Origin: Arcobacter sp. LC1
GTDB taxonomy: Bacteria > Campylobacterota > Campylobacteria > Campylobacterales > Arcobacteraceae
Assembly: GCA_021378565.1 (NCBI GenBank)
Contig: JAACJU010000007.1
Coordinates: 1 to 64,000 of the forward strand
Reading direction: 5' to 3'
DNA length: 64,000 nucleotides
Shown here: one piece after another, positions 16,435-25,043 of the stretch
How the letters are laid out: every line of letters starts with the position of its first letter
Numbering within the stretch: position 1 is the stretch's first letter
Position numbers and translations under genes: made by a program
The notes under the pieces: generated by a model
Told to the model about the DNA's origin: nothing
Database searches by the model: none
Seen by the model: only the letters and a program-made list of their open reading frames with translations

Positions 16435-17538
16435 ATGAAAAATATAAAAAGTTTAAAATATATTGGGCTTAGTTTTTTACTAGCCTCAGTCTTAGGATTT
16501 AGTGCTTGCGGTGGAGACAGCGATGATAGTAGTGGCTCTGCTTTAACTAAGATTAGCCTCACAAACGGAAAAGTAGTTAATTTTAGTTTCGCTAATGCAA
16601 AAGAAAATGTAAGTGATAATTCTTGGGATTTTTCTTATGAAACTAAAGCACGTGGTTCATCTTTTTGGACAAATGGTGGACAAGTAGGCACAAAAGGAGT
16701 CAGTGTTTGTCTTGCAAAAACTTATCCGAAACTTTATGATGCAAATCACAAAGGAGTATTGAGTGAGTTTAAAAAACTAACAGCTGATAATACTTTAAGT
16801 GATTTTACAGCAGTTACAAAATCTGATTGCAAAGCAGGTAAATATATAGATGACAATCTAGCAACAGCAATAAATACCAATGATTGGCTAAAAGTTACAC
16901 CAGTTCCCCGTAGCGCTCCAACTTTTTCATTAAAAACTGGAAAAGAGTGGCTTATTCGTTATGGAGATGCAACATCTTATAAATATGCTAAAATAAAAGT
17001 ATCTAGCGTAGATATGACACCTACCATAGGGAAAGCAAAAATAAAGCTTGCAATTAGTAAATATGCGGGAAGCTCTTTTGGTACTTATGTTGATAGTCCA
17101 GAACTAAGTTTTTTAAGCCCTATAAAACAAGTTCCTGCTTATTATGATATAGCTACAAATACGGTAGCTTCAGCTTCACAACCTTGGGACATTCTTGTTA
17201 AGATTTCAGGACATAACACTTATATTCAAGTCAACGGCTTTGCTTCGGGCGGTGGCACAGTTGGCATTGCTGATGCGAGTGGAGTTACAAAACCTAGTAA
17301 GGCAACATATAAACAAGATACACCAAGTGGAGCTTTAAGTAAGCCTGGTTACTATGGACCTTTTGATTATAGTGGTTTCATGGATAACGAGAAAACTCAT
17401 AATTTACTTTCAACTTTTACTGTATATATTTTTAAAGTAGGAACTGATTATTATAAAGTACAATTCACTGGGATTATCGGAGTTAATCCTACAAGCGGAA
17501 CTGGCGGAGTATTAGCATTTAGATATGCTAGACTTTAA
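16435..17538 (+). CDS. HmuY-like heme-binding lipoprotein with two repeats
   Basis: A 367-residue lipoprotein: signal peptide with lipobox FSAC, lipidated Cys25, then a Gly/Ser/Asp linker. Two copies of a HmuY-type pattern follow. Repeat 1 (about 38-205) has VVNFSFANAKE, NSWDFSYETK and TNGGQVG, then EWLIRYGD...YAKIKV. Repeat 2 (about 215-367) has AYYDIATNTV, QPWDILVKI and VNGFASGGG, then TVYIFKVGTDYYKVQFTG and a final FRYARL. In Porphyromonas, HmuY is a single such domain that takes heme from host proteins and delivers it to HmuR. Here the gene directly follows the receptor gene. Heme ligands are not certain; His residues occur at GHNTY and KTHNL in repeat 2. Its ribosome binding site is AAAAGGAT. 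Confidence 0.8.
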   Translation: MKNIKSLKYIGLSFLLASVLGFSACGGDSDDSSGSALTKISLTNGKVVNFSFANAKENVSDNSWDFSYETKARGSSFWTNGGQVGTKGVSVCLAKTYPKLYDANHKGVLSEFKKLTADNTLSDFTAVTKSDCKAGKYIDDNLATAINTNDWLKVTPVPRSAPTFSLKTGKEWLIRYGDATSYKYAKIKVSSVDMTPTIGKAKIKLAISKYAGSSFGTYVDSPELSFLSPIKQVPAYYDIATNTVASASQPWDILVKISGHNTYIQVNGFASGGGTVGIADASGVTKPSKATYKQDTPSGALSKPGYYGPFDYSGFMDNEKTHNLLSTFTVYIFKVGTDYYKVQFTGIIGVNPTSGTGGVLAFRYARL

Positions 17539-17567
17539 ACTTAGATTTGTAAAAACTAAAAATTAAT

Positions 17568-17590
17568 AAGCAAGATTTCTCTTGCTTTTT
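17568..17590 (+). terminator. Rho-independent terminator of the heme operon
   Basis: The stem AAGCAAG (17568-17574) and CTTGCTT (17581-17587), with a six-base loop, is followed by a T-run. It lies 30 bases after the lipoprotein stop codon. Confidence 0.8.
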
Positions 17591-17665
17591 AACACTTATA
17601 TTTAAAGACCTAAAACAAAATTTAAAATCTTGCAAGTAAAGCCTAGCTAAAATATAAACTAAAAT

Positions 17666-18892
17666 CTAAGCCAAATTAGCAAACTCATTAAGAGTAATTT
17701 CTACTTCTTCTAAAGTATTATAATAAGCAAAACCAACTCTAACTATGCCATTTTTATTCTCTAAATTTAATTTTTTGATAAATCTTGGTACATAAAAATC
17801 CCCAAATCCAAGACAAATATTTTTTTCACTAAGTAGCTCACAAACTTTTTTTGAATCATGATTTAAAAATTCAAGTGCAAAAGTTGGAGTTCTGCTATCA
17901 ATTTCATCTAAACTACTAAGTCCGTGTATTTTAATATTGTCTTGTTTTTCTAGGCCCTTAATAAAAGCACTTTTTAGTTTATTTTCATGTTCTATGATTA
18001 AATCCATACTAAGTTTTAGCGAAGTTTTTATATCTTTTATATCCTTGCCATTCAAACTCGCCTTATGCAAAATACAAGCTTCAAGCCCAGCTAAGCCCTC
18101 AAAATTTTGCGTACCAGTTTCAAAGCAAAATGGAGCTAAACTTGGTGCGGGAGCTATTTTTACAGCTTTTAAATTTTTTATTGCACTTTTTTTTGCATAT
18201 AATATTCCAAGATGAGGCCCACAAAATTTATAAGCTGAGCAAAGTAAAAAATCACAATCAAGTTCTTGCACATCAAGCTTTTTATGCGCTATAAAATGCA
18301 CGCCATCAAGTAAAACTTTTGCACCATAAGAATGTGCTAGTTTGATTATATCTTTAACTTCTGCGATTGTTCCGCAAATATTTGAGGCAAGCCCAAGAGC
18401 TAAAAATTTGACATTATTATTTTTAAAAATATCTTCTAAATCCCCAAGTTTTAACTTATAGCTTTTTTTGTCAAATTCTAAAAATTTAATTGAAAAGTTT
18501 TTTTCTTTTGCCATTATTTGCCAAGGACTGATATTTGCTTCATGGTCAAGTTCACCTAAAATAACAGTATCATTTTTAGTAAAATTCTCACAAATTGCTC
18601 TGCTTAGGCTAAAATTTAAACTTGTCATATTCGCACCAAAACTAAGCTCAGTTTCATTTTTTGCATTTATAAGTTTTTGCATAAGTATTCTAGCTCTTTG
18701 CATTTGCTCACTTGCATTTTGCGAACTTTTATAAAATCCTCCAAGGTTTCCAACACCCCTAGACATAAAAGCACTCATTTTATCTATGACAACTTTAGGC
18801 ACTTGAGTTCCACCTGGTCCATCTAAAAAGATAGGTGGATTTTCAGTAGACAAGACAGAAAAATCTTGTCTTATTTTCTTAACATCAAGCAT
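17666..18892 (-). CDS. Class V aminotransferase, cysteine-desulfurase-like
   Basis: A 408-residue PLP enzyme of aminotransferase class V. The likely PLP lysine is K222 (CSAYKFCGPH), with D196 and H199 in LLDGVHF as the PLP-ring contacts and H117 in ELDHEAN stacking on the cofactor. It resembles the cysteine-desulfurase-like subgroup that is not part of Fe-S assembly. Around the usual catalytic Cys loop of SufS/IscS (R-x-G-x-H-C) it has LGFGDFYVPR without a cysteine, so true desulfurase activity is doubtful. It lies three bases after a 2-oxoglutarate dioxygenase gene, suggesting that both act on one amino acid, the PLP enzyme perhaps as a lyase, aldolase or aminotransferase on the hydroxylated product. 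Confidence 0.75.
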   Translation of the reverse strand: MLDVKKIRQDFSVLSTENPPIFLDGPGGTQVPKVVIDKMSAFMSRGVGNLGGFYKSSQNASEQMQRARILMQKLINAKNETELSFGANMTSLNFSLSRAICENFTKNDTVILGELDHEANISPWQIMAKEKNFSIKFLEFDKKSYKLKLGDLEDIFKNNNVKFLALGLASNICGTIAEVKDIIKLAHSYGAKVLLDGVHFIAHKKLDVQELDCDFLLCSAYKFCGPHLGILYAKKSAIKNLKAVKIAPAPSLAPFCFETGTQNFEGLAGLEACILHKASLNGKDIKDIKTSLKLSMDLIIEHENKLKSAFIKGLEKQDNIKIHGLSSLDEIDSRTPTFALEFLNHDSKKVCELLSEKNICLGFGDFYVPRFIKKLNLENKNGIVRVGFAYYNTLEEVEITLNEFANLA

Positions 18893-18895
18893 AAA

Positions 18896-19522
18896 TCAAA
18901 CTTCTTTTTGTAAGGTTACTACAAAAACATCTCTATATCCAATGCCAGGAATTGCAGGCACAACAGGTGATGCATAGTGAAAATATTTTTTATCATCAAA
19001 AATTATAGTTTGCTCTTCTTCCAAGACTTCATTTAACAAAATCTTATCTTTATCTTTTGCATCAAAAAGGATAGAATTTCCACCTGCAATATTTGTAAGT
19101 CCTGCACAAGTCACGCAAATATAATCAAAACCATCTTGATGCACACCTTCAGGCGCTGGTTTTCCTGTCATGACATTTGTTGTTTTTATTCTTATTTGAT
19201 GAATTCCAAATTGATAATCTTGTTTAGGTACATTTGGATAAGCATGTTTTGCGATTATCTCATCAGCAACAATTTGAGCTATATCAATATCAATGAGTGG
19301 AAATTGCCTATCAATGCCACCTTTGTATTCGTTTAGCTTTTTAGATTGATGAAAAACTTCTTCATGGGGGCTTATTGTGATTTTTCCATTTTTTATATTA
19401 CCTATTCCAAAAGCCCTATAACGATAGTCATCACCAACATCCATATTTGGATCGATTTTTAATTGTGTAAACGATTTCGCAACTTTTTTTGCTAAGCCTT
19501 TAACTTCTCCTATTTTATACAT
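18896..19522 (-). CDS. 2-oxoglutarate/Fe(II) dioxygenase, amino-acid hydroxylase type
   Basis: A 208-residue protein of the 2OG-Fe_Oxy_2 family, the family of bacterial L-isoleucine dioxygenases (IDO/HilA) that hydroxylate free amino acids. The iron triad is H128 and D130 in GVHQDG and H182 in FHYASPV; R197 (GYRDVF) is placed to bind 2-oxoglutarate. The spacing and length fit the family. ATG after AAGGAGAAG. It is the first gene of a two-gene operon with a PLP enzyme and divergent from an AEC-type transporter. Free aliphatic amino acids are the best-supported substrate class, but the actual one is unknown. Confidence 0.78.
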   Translation of the reverse strand: MYKIGEVKGLAKKVAKSFTQLKIDPNMDVGDDYRYRAFGIGNIKNGKITISPHEEVFHQSKKLNEYKGGIDRQFPLIDIDIAQIVADEIIAKHAYPNVPKQDYQFGIHQIRIKTTNVMTGKPAPEGVHQDGFDYICVTCAGLTNIAGGNSILFDAKDKDKILLNEVLEEEQTIIFDDKKYFHYASPVVPAIPGIGYRDVFVVTLQKEV

Positions 19523-19721
19523 TTCTTCTCCTTTTTTGTTTTAGCACTTTATAAAGTGAAACTCTAGGTAAAACTTATATATTGAAAATACAAGATAAGA
19601 TTTTATACTAAAAATATCCATCTTGATAAATTATAACTTGCCTAAACTTAGCTATAGATAAATTATAAAAAATAAACGAAAATATAAATTTAAATCTATT
19701 TTTTTATTTTTTATTTTTTGC

Positions 19722-19727
19722 TATAAT
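19722..19727 (+). promoter_or_regulatory. Extended -10 promoter of AEC transporter gene
   Basis: TGC-TATAAT after a long T-rich stretch, 22 bases before the TTG start. This is the typical Campylobacter vegetative promoter form, without a -35. Confidence 0.65.
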
Positions 19728-19749
19728 AATAAGAAATAAGGAGCAAAAT

Positions 19750-20649
19750 TTGGATAAATTTATTTTGATACTTTTGGCAATTTGCCTAGGATATGGATTT
19801 AGACGTTTTAAAGTCTTTCCAAAAGATAGCGCAAACACTTTAAACCTTTTTGTAATTTATATTTCCTTACCTGCGATGATTTTGTATCAAATCCCAAAGC
19901 TAGAATTTAACAAAGAGTTATTGATTCCAAGTTTGATGCCTTATATTGCTATGTTTATTTCTTCGATTATTATTTTAGTTTTAGCAAATTTTTTCAAATT
20001 TTCAAAAGAGGTTAAGGGTTGTTTGCTTTTAGTCGGCGTCATGGGAAATACTTCTTTTTTAGGAATTCCTATAATAAACGCTTACTATGGAGCTAAATAT
20101 TTACCTTATGTTATAGTTTATGACCAAGTCGGCTCATTTTTATATCTTGCAACTTTTGGAACTTTTATCGTGTCGCTTTATTCAGGCAACAGCCAAGTAA
20201 ATGCAAAAATGATTGTAAAAAAAGTTTTTACTTTTCCGCCTTTTATCGCTTTGATTTTAGCATTTTTATTGCTTGGCAGACATTTTCCACCTTTTATACT
20301 CTCCATTTTGCAAACTTTAGGCGCTACTATTGTGCCACTTGCTTTGGTGGCTGTTGGCTTGCAGTTACAATTAAAATTGCCTTCGCACGAAGTAAAACCT
20401 CTTAGCCTAGCTTTGATAGTCAAATTAATCATCTCGCCATTTGTGGCTATTGGAGCAGTTTACGTGTTTTCTTGGCATGGAACTATCGCTGATGTTTCAG
20501 TTTTAGAAGCTGGAATGGGACCTATGATAACAGCTGGGGCATTAGCTTCTATGGCAAATCTTGCACCAAGACTAACAGCTGCTATCGTAGGATATGGTAT
20601 TGTCTTTGGCTTTTTCACAACAGCAGTTTTGTATCGTATAATATCTTAA
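19750..20649 (+). CDS. AEC-family (auxin efflux carrier type) transporter
   Basis: A 299-residue membrane protein with about ten hydrophobic segments, of the AEC/malate permease family, in which bacterial members carry organic acids or amino-acid derivatives. The start is TTG; the ribosome binding site TAAGGAGC lies six bases upstream and the N-terminus MDKFILILLAICLGYGFRRF looks complete. Conserved parts include YISLPAMIL and LLVGVMGNTSFLGIP. It faces away from the dioxygenase/PLP operon across a 227-base region, so it may export or import what that pair makes or uses. Confidence 0.78.
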   Translation: MDKFILILLAICLGYGFRRFKVFPKDSANTLNLFVIYISLPAMILYQIPKLEFNKELLIPSLMPYIAMFISSIIILVLANFFKFSKEVKGCLLLVGVMGNTSFLGIPIINAYYGAKYLPYVIVYDQVGSFLYLATFGTFIVSLYSGNSQVNAKMIVKKVFTFPPFIALILAFLLLGRHFPPFILSILQTLGATIVPLALVAVGLQLQLKLPSHEVKPLSLALIVKLIISPFVAIGAVYVFSWHGTIADVSVLEAGMGPMITAGALASMANLAPRLTAAIVGYGIVFGFFTTAVLYRIIS

Positions 20650-20660
20650 GATTTAAACTT

Positions 20661-20685
20661 TATCTAGCTCATATCAAGCTAGATA
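20661..20685 (+). terminator. Stem-loop after AEC gene
   Basis: The perfect 9-bp arms TATCTAGCT and AGCTAGATA flank a seven-base loop, 11 bases after the stop codon. There is no T-run, so termination is uncertain. Confidence 0.4.
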
Positions 20686-20792
20686 ATTAATTACCTCCTA
20701 GTTTCCTAAGAGCTAAAACCTCTTTTTCCTAAAATTCATTTTAAGTTCTCTTTTTGGAATAATACTTTCAATTTTATCTTAAATCTCTAATA

Positions 20793-20858
20793 AATTTCAT
20801 ATTTTATATATTCTTAAGATTAAAAAGTGTAAGATTTTATAATTTCATATTTGAAATT
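20793..20858 (+). promoter_or_regulatory. Candidate operator region of the sugar catabolic operon
   Basis: The 12-mer AATTTCATATTT occurs at 20793-20804 and again at 20841-20852, 48 bases apart. The second copy is part of a perfect palindrome, AATTTCA-TATT-TGAAATT (20841-20858), 30 bases before the first gene. It is a candidate site for the IclR-type regulator encoded in the cluster; the link is inference. A TA-rich -10 (TATATA) follows. Confidence 0.4.
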
Positions 20859-20888
20859 TAGTATTATATATAAAATATAAGGACTTTT

Positions 20889-21887
20889 ATGGGACTTGAA
20901 AATCTTTCTAAATCAAAGCAAGACATTAGCTTAGCATGTGGTTGTGCATCTTTAGGAAATTTATATAAAAGTATAAGCGATGAAGATGCAAAATCTACTC
21001 TTGCAAAAGTCTGGGATTTAAAATATAGATATTTTGATACAGCACCTTATTATGGCTTTGGTTTAAGTGAGCGAAGATTGGGAGATTTTTTAAGAGGTAA
21101 AAAGGACTATATTTTATCTACAAAAGTTGGAAGAATTTTAAAAGCTGATAGCTCTTACAATAAAGACAGAGCTTATTACATAGATGCACTTAATTTTAAA
21201 GTTGAGTTTGATTATTCTTATGATGGAATAATGCGTTCTTACGAAGACAGCCTTCAAAGACTAGGATTAGATAAAATTGATATTTTATATATGCACGATA
21301 TTGGTGCTTTTACACATGGTGATTTAAATAAAAAATATATGAAAATCGCAATGACTAGCGGATTAAAAGCTTTAGAATCATTGAAAGCTCAAGGACTCAT
21401 AAAAGCTTTTGGCTTAGGGGTAAATGAAACACAAGTTTGTGAAGAAGCTTTAAGCTATGGCTCTTGGGATTGCTTTTTACTAGCTAGCAGATATACACTT
21501 TTAGAGCAAGATTGTATATCTACACTTTTTCCAAAATGCAAAAAACAAGGAATTTCTTTAGTTTTAGGTGGGGTATATGCTTCTGGTATTTTAGCTAGCG
21601 GAGCAGTTGAGGGTGCAAAATATAACTATGATAATGCAGACACAAAGGTTTTAAAAAAAGTCCAAAAAATGGAAGAGATTTGTAAAAAATATGAACTTCC
21701 TTTAGCTTGCGTGGCACTTAATTTTATTTTGTTAAATGATTTAGTTTATAAGGCCTTGATAGGAAGTTCTAAAGATAAGCATTTTGCTAAAGCATTAGAG
21801 TATTCAAATACTTTGATTCCTAAGCAACTATGGCAAGATTTTGTCAAAGAAGGTTTGATTTTAGAACAATGTTTTGATTTTAATTAG
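20889..21887 (+). CDS. Aldo/keto reductase, probable L-fucose/L-rhamnose 1-dehydrogenase
   Basis: A 332-residue NAD(P)-dependent aldo/keto reductase TIM barrel. Visible motifs are RYFDTAPYYGFGLSERRLG (Asp and Tyr of the catalytic tetrad), STKVGR (Lys), LQRLGLDKIDILYMHD (His) and late KALIGSS. The subgroup contains D-threo-aldose/L-fucose dehydrogenases that oxidise the C1 of a free sugar to a lactone. It is the first gene of the sugar operon, which also holds a lactonase-type amidohydrolase, dehydratase, second dehydrogenase and hydrolase, so step one of a non-phosphorylating route is its likely job. Confidence 0.75.
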   Translation: MGLENLSKSKQDISLACGCASLGNLYKSISDEDAKSTLAKVWDLKYRYFDTAPYYGFGLSERRLGDFLRGKKDYILSTKVGRILKADSSYNKDRAYYIDALNFKVEFDYSYDGIMRSYEDSLQRLGLDKIDILYMHDIGAFTHGDLNKKYMKIAMTSGLKALESLKAQGLIKAFGLGVNETQVCEEALSYGSWDCFLLASRYTLLEQDCISTLFPKCKKQGISLVLGGVYASGILASGAVEGAKYNYDNADTKVLKKVQKMEEICKKYELPLACVALNFILLNDLVYKALIGSSKDKHFAKALEYSNTLIPKQLWQDFVKEGLILEQCFDFN

Positions 21888-21908
21888 ATATGTTAAAAGG
21901 ATAGGAAA

Positions 21909-23210
21909 ATGAAAACTAAGACGAATTTAAAAATTATTTTTTTGGTGCTTATATGCTTGCCATTTGGTCTTTTTGCCAAGTCATTTCAAGGAGTTAAGAT
22001 ACAAGCTAAGCTAATCGGTGGTCAGCAGTATGAAAGGCTTTATTCAAGAATAAAACTTTGGGAAGACAAAACAGGAGCTAAAGTAGAGATAATCTCAAAA
22101 AAGAGCCATTTTGAACTAAACAAGGAAATAAAATCAGATATTGCAGCGGGAACAACTTCTTGGTGCATAGGTTCAAATCATACTTCTTTTGCTCCACAAT
22201 ATACCTCGATTTACACAGATTTAAGACCATTATTTTCAAAAAAGTTTTTAAGCGGTTTTAATCAAGGTATCCTAAAAGCATCTACAATAAATGGCAAATT
22301 AGAAATGCTACCTCGTGCTCAATTTGATGTAAGAGCACTTTACTATCAAAAATCTTTGTATGAAAGCAAAAAAAATCAAAGAGATTTTTTGAAAAAATAT
22401 GGCTATGCTTTAAAGCCACCAAAAACTTGGAATCAAGTTAAAGACCAAGCTATATTTTTCTCAAAGTTTAAAAATATGTATGGAACACAATTTGCAGGAA
22501 AAGATGAAGCACTTGTAGGTACTTTTTATGAATTTCTAATCTCAGATGGTGGACAAATGTTTGATAAAAACTTTAACCCAACTTTTGATTCTAAAGCAGG
22601 AGAAAAAGCCTTGCAATGGTTTGTTGATTTGTATAAAGCAAAAGCAGTTCCAGCTGGAACAGTGAATTATGTTTGGGATGAGTTAGGACAAGGATTTGCT
22701 TCAGGAACTATCGCCATTGATTTTGATTGGGCAGGATGGGCAGGATATTTTTCTAATCCAAAAGATTCAAAAGTAGCAAATAATCTTGGAATTATTGCTC
22801 CACCAAAAGGAAGCGTTAGAGTAACTGGTTGGTCAGGAACTCACGGCTTTTCTATCACAAAACAATGTAAAAATAAAAAAGCGGCAGCTTCTTTAATAGA
22901 ATTTTTAACAAATGATAAATCGCAACTATTTGAGAGTGAGGGCGGTTCTTTACCTTCAAGAACAAGAGTTTGGAAGATTTTAAAACAAAGAACTTTAAAA
23001 AGTCATAATGCATTTGAAATAGCAAAACTAAAAGCTTACGAAACTGCAGCAAAAGGTGCTTTTGGTGTACCAAAAACTGCTAAATGGGATGAAGTTGTAA
23101 ATGCAATGTATCCTTTATTACAAAAAGCAATTTTAGGAGATTTGAGTGTAAAAACTGCTCTAAAACAAGCACAACAAAAAGTTAGTGTTATTATGAAAAG
23201 TGCTTATTAA
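21909..23210 (+). CDS. Sugar ABC transporter substrate-binding protein
   Basis: A 433-residue periplasmic binding protein of the carbohydrate CUT1 class, with a signal peptide (residues 1-23, cleaved near LFAKS). Typical features are the aromatic-rich sugar site (AGWAGYF, TGWSGTHGFSI) and KAAASLIEFLTND near the C-terminus. It starts 21 bases after the aldo/keto reductase with ATAGGA as ribosome binding site. It should bind a sugar in the periplasm and pass it to the two permeases that follow. C. jejuni takes up fucose with the MFS protein FucP instead, so use of an ABC importer here differs from that system. Confidence 0.85.
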   Translation: MKTKTNLKIIFLVLICLPFGLFAKSFQGVKIQAKLIGGQQYERLYSRIKLWEDKTGAKVEIISKKSHFELNKEIKSDIAAGTTSWCIGSNHTSFAPQYTSIYTDLRPLFSKKFLSGFNQGILKASTINGKLEMLPRAQFDVRALYYQKSLYESKKNQRDFLKKYGYALKPPKTWNQVKDQAIFFSKFKNMYGTQFAGKDEALVGTFYEFLISDGGQMFDKNFNPTFDSKAGEKALQWFVDLYKAKAVPAGTVNYVWDELGQGFASGTIAIDFDWAGWAGYFSNPKDSKVANNLGIIAPPKGSVRVTGWSGTHGFSITKQCKNKKAAASLIEFLTNDKSQLFESEGGSLPSRTRVWKILKQRTLKSHNAFEIAKLKAYETAAKGAFGVPKTAKWDEVVNAMYPLLQKAILGDLSVKTALKQAQQKVSVIMKSAY

Positions 23211-23212
23211 AA

Positions 23213-24136
23213 ATGCAAATGATAAGAATTTTAAATCCAAAAAATAGCTTAGGCAAGTTTAGTCCATTTTATCTAATCTTGCCTGCTATGATTTTTGTGT
23301 TTATAGTTGTAGTTTTCCCTTTATTATTTTCACTTTATTCAAGTTTTACACCTTATAACTTGCTGTACCCAAAATCTTTGCACGTTTTTATAGGTTTTAA
23401 AAATTATATACAGTTATTAACTAACTCTGATTTTTATGTAGGTTTTTTTAGAACTCTTATAGTTGTAGCCTTAGCTATTAATATAGAATTTTTACTTGGA
23501 CTTGCAGCAGCTTTACTTATAAATAAAATAACTTACAATGCAAGACTTTTAAGAACTCTTATAATGTTTCCTATGATGTTTTCTCCTATTTTAGTAGGAT
23601 TTTTATTTAAATTTATGTTCAACGATAATGTAGGAATTATTAATAATATCCTAGAAAGTCTTGGAGTGATTAAACACGGAATTCCTTGGTTAATTCAATC
23701 AGGGCTCGCCTTATTTTCTATTTTAAGTGCTGAGATTTGGTCATCAACTTCTGTTTTTGCTATTTTATTACTAGCTGGTTTAATGTCTATTCCAAAAGAG
23801 CCAATAGAAGCTGCTAAGATTGATGGATGTAGTCCTTTGCAAAGTTTTAGATATGTTACTTTGCCATATTTAAGACCATTTATTTATATAGCTATGTGTA
23901 TTCGCTCATTAGATATTGCAAGAGCTTACGACATAGTTAAAATCATGACAAACGGTGGACCAGCAGGACGGACTGAATTGCTTTGGACTATGATTGGTAA
24001 AACAGGTTTTACAGATTCAAAAATGGGATTAGCAAATGCTATGGGATATATTTCTATTATTTTATCAGTAGCTTTTACTTTTTACTTTTTTAAAAAACTA
24101 CAAAGCGCAAAAAAAGATATGGGGCTTGTACAATGA
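23213..24136 (+). CDS. Sugar ABC transporter permease (MalF/UgpA type)
   Basis: A 307-residue permease with six predicted membrane segments. The ATPase-contact EAA loop is seen at EAAKIDGCSPLQSFRYVTLP (about residues 200-219), as in MalF-class subunits. It starts two bases after the binding-protein stop and overlaps the next permease by four bases (ATGA). It forms the heterodimeric channel with the following gene product. Confidence 0.88.
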   Translation: MQMIRILNPKNSLGKFSPFYLILPAMIFVFIVVVFPLLFSLYSSFTPYNLLYPKSLHVFIGFKNYIQLLTNSDFYVGFFRTLIVVALAINIEFLLGLAAALLINKITYNARLLRTLIMFPMMFSPILVGFLFKFMFNDNVGIINNILESLGVIKHGIPWLIQSGLALFSILSAEIWSSTSVFAILLLAGLMSIPKEPIEAAKIDGCSPLQSFRYVTLPYLRPFIYIAMCIRSLDIARAYDIVKIMTNGGPAGRTELLWTMIGKTGFTDSKMGLANAMGYISIILSVAFTFYFFKKLQSAKKDMGLVQ

Positions 24137-25020
24137 AAACTATACAAATAACTACACAGAAAACTACACAATATTATAAAATCTTAAAATATTCTTTAAC
24201 TTTTTTAAGACTTTTTGCTACATTTTTACTTATTATGGTTATTCTAATACCAGGGGCTTGGGTATTTTTTAATGCCTTTAGGCACAATGTGGACATACAA
24301 GCTAAGCCTATTGTTTGGGCTATGCATTTTACTCTTGATAATTTTAAAGCAATTTTTGGAGGACTTGGCGAAGGTCAAGTTCCTGTTTTGAAATATTTAA
24401 GAAATTCTATTATTATATCTGTAAGTGCCACGGTTTTATCTCTTGGTTTTGGGGTTGCAGCAGGTTACGCTTTTGCTAGATTTAAATTTAAAGCTAAGAA
24501 AAGTATTTTTTTGATGTTTATGTTAACAAGAACAGTTCCAGGGATTGCTATGAGTTTGCCTGTATTTATTTTGTATGCAAAAACAGGTTTAATAGATACA
24601 AAAATTGGGCTTATAATTTTTTATATAGCGTTAAATATTCCCTTTTCCATTTGGTTAATTGAAGGATTTTTCTTACAAATTCCAAAAGAGCTTTATGAGG
24701 CAGCCTTGATTGATGGGTGCACTAGGGTTCAAGCATTTTTTAAAGTAGAATTGCCACTTGCAAAATCAGGACTTGCTTCAGCTGGTATTTTTGCTTTTTT
24801 GACTGTTTGGAACGAATTTGCCCTAGCTTCACAGTTATCTCGTTCAGTTGATTCAGAAACCTTGCCCGTAGGTTTATTGGACTTCACAAGTGAATTTACA
24901 ATAAATTGGGCTGGAATGTGCGCTTTTTGCGTGCTTATGATTTTACCAGCTTTGTTTTTGACTTTTTTAGTTCAAAAACATCTAGTATCTGGGCTAACGT
25001 TTGGCGGATTAAAAGGATAA
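24133..25020 (+). CDS. Sugar ABC transporter permease (MalG/UgpE type)
   Basis: A 295-residue permease with six membrane segments. The EAA loop reads EAALIDGCTRVQAFFKVELP (about residues 188-207). The first 25 residues are unusually rich in Thr and Gln, with a threonine-glutamine pattern (TIQITTQKTTQ). It is the MalG-type partner of the preceding permease, coupled by an ATGA overlap. Confidence 0.88.
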   Translation: MKTIQITTQKTTQYYKILKYSLTFLRLFATFLLIMVILIPGAWVFFNAFRHNVDIQAKPIVWAMHFTLDNFKAIFGGLGEGQVPVLKYLRNSIIISVSATVLSLGFGVAAGYAFARFKFKAKKSIFLMFMLTRTVPGIAMSLPVFILYAKTGLIDTKIGLIIFYIALNIPFSIWLIEGFFLQIPKELYEAALIDGCTRVQAFFKVELPLAKSGLASAGIFAFLTVWNEFALASQLSRSVDSETLPVGLLDFTSEFTINWAGMCAFCVLMILPALFLTFLVQKHLVSGLTFGGLKG

Positions 25021-25043
25021 AAATATGATAAAAAGGTTTAATT

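Noticed and set aside
17666-18892. Annotation as a true cysteine desulfurase (SufS/IscS)
   Set aside because: The PLP site is present, but the catalytic Cys loop is absent and no Fe-S assembly genes are nearby.
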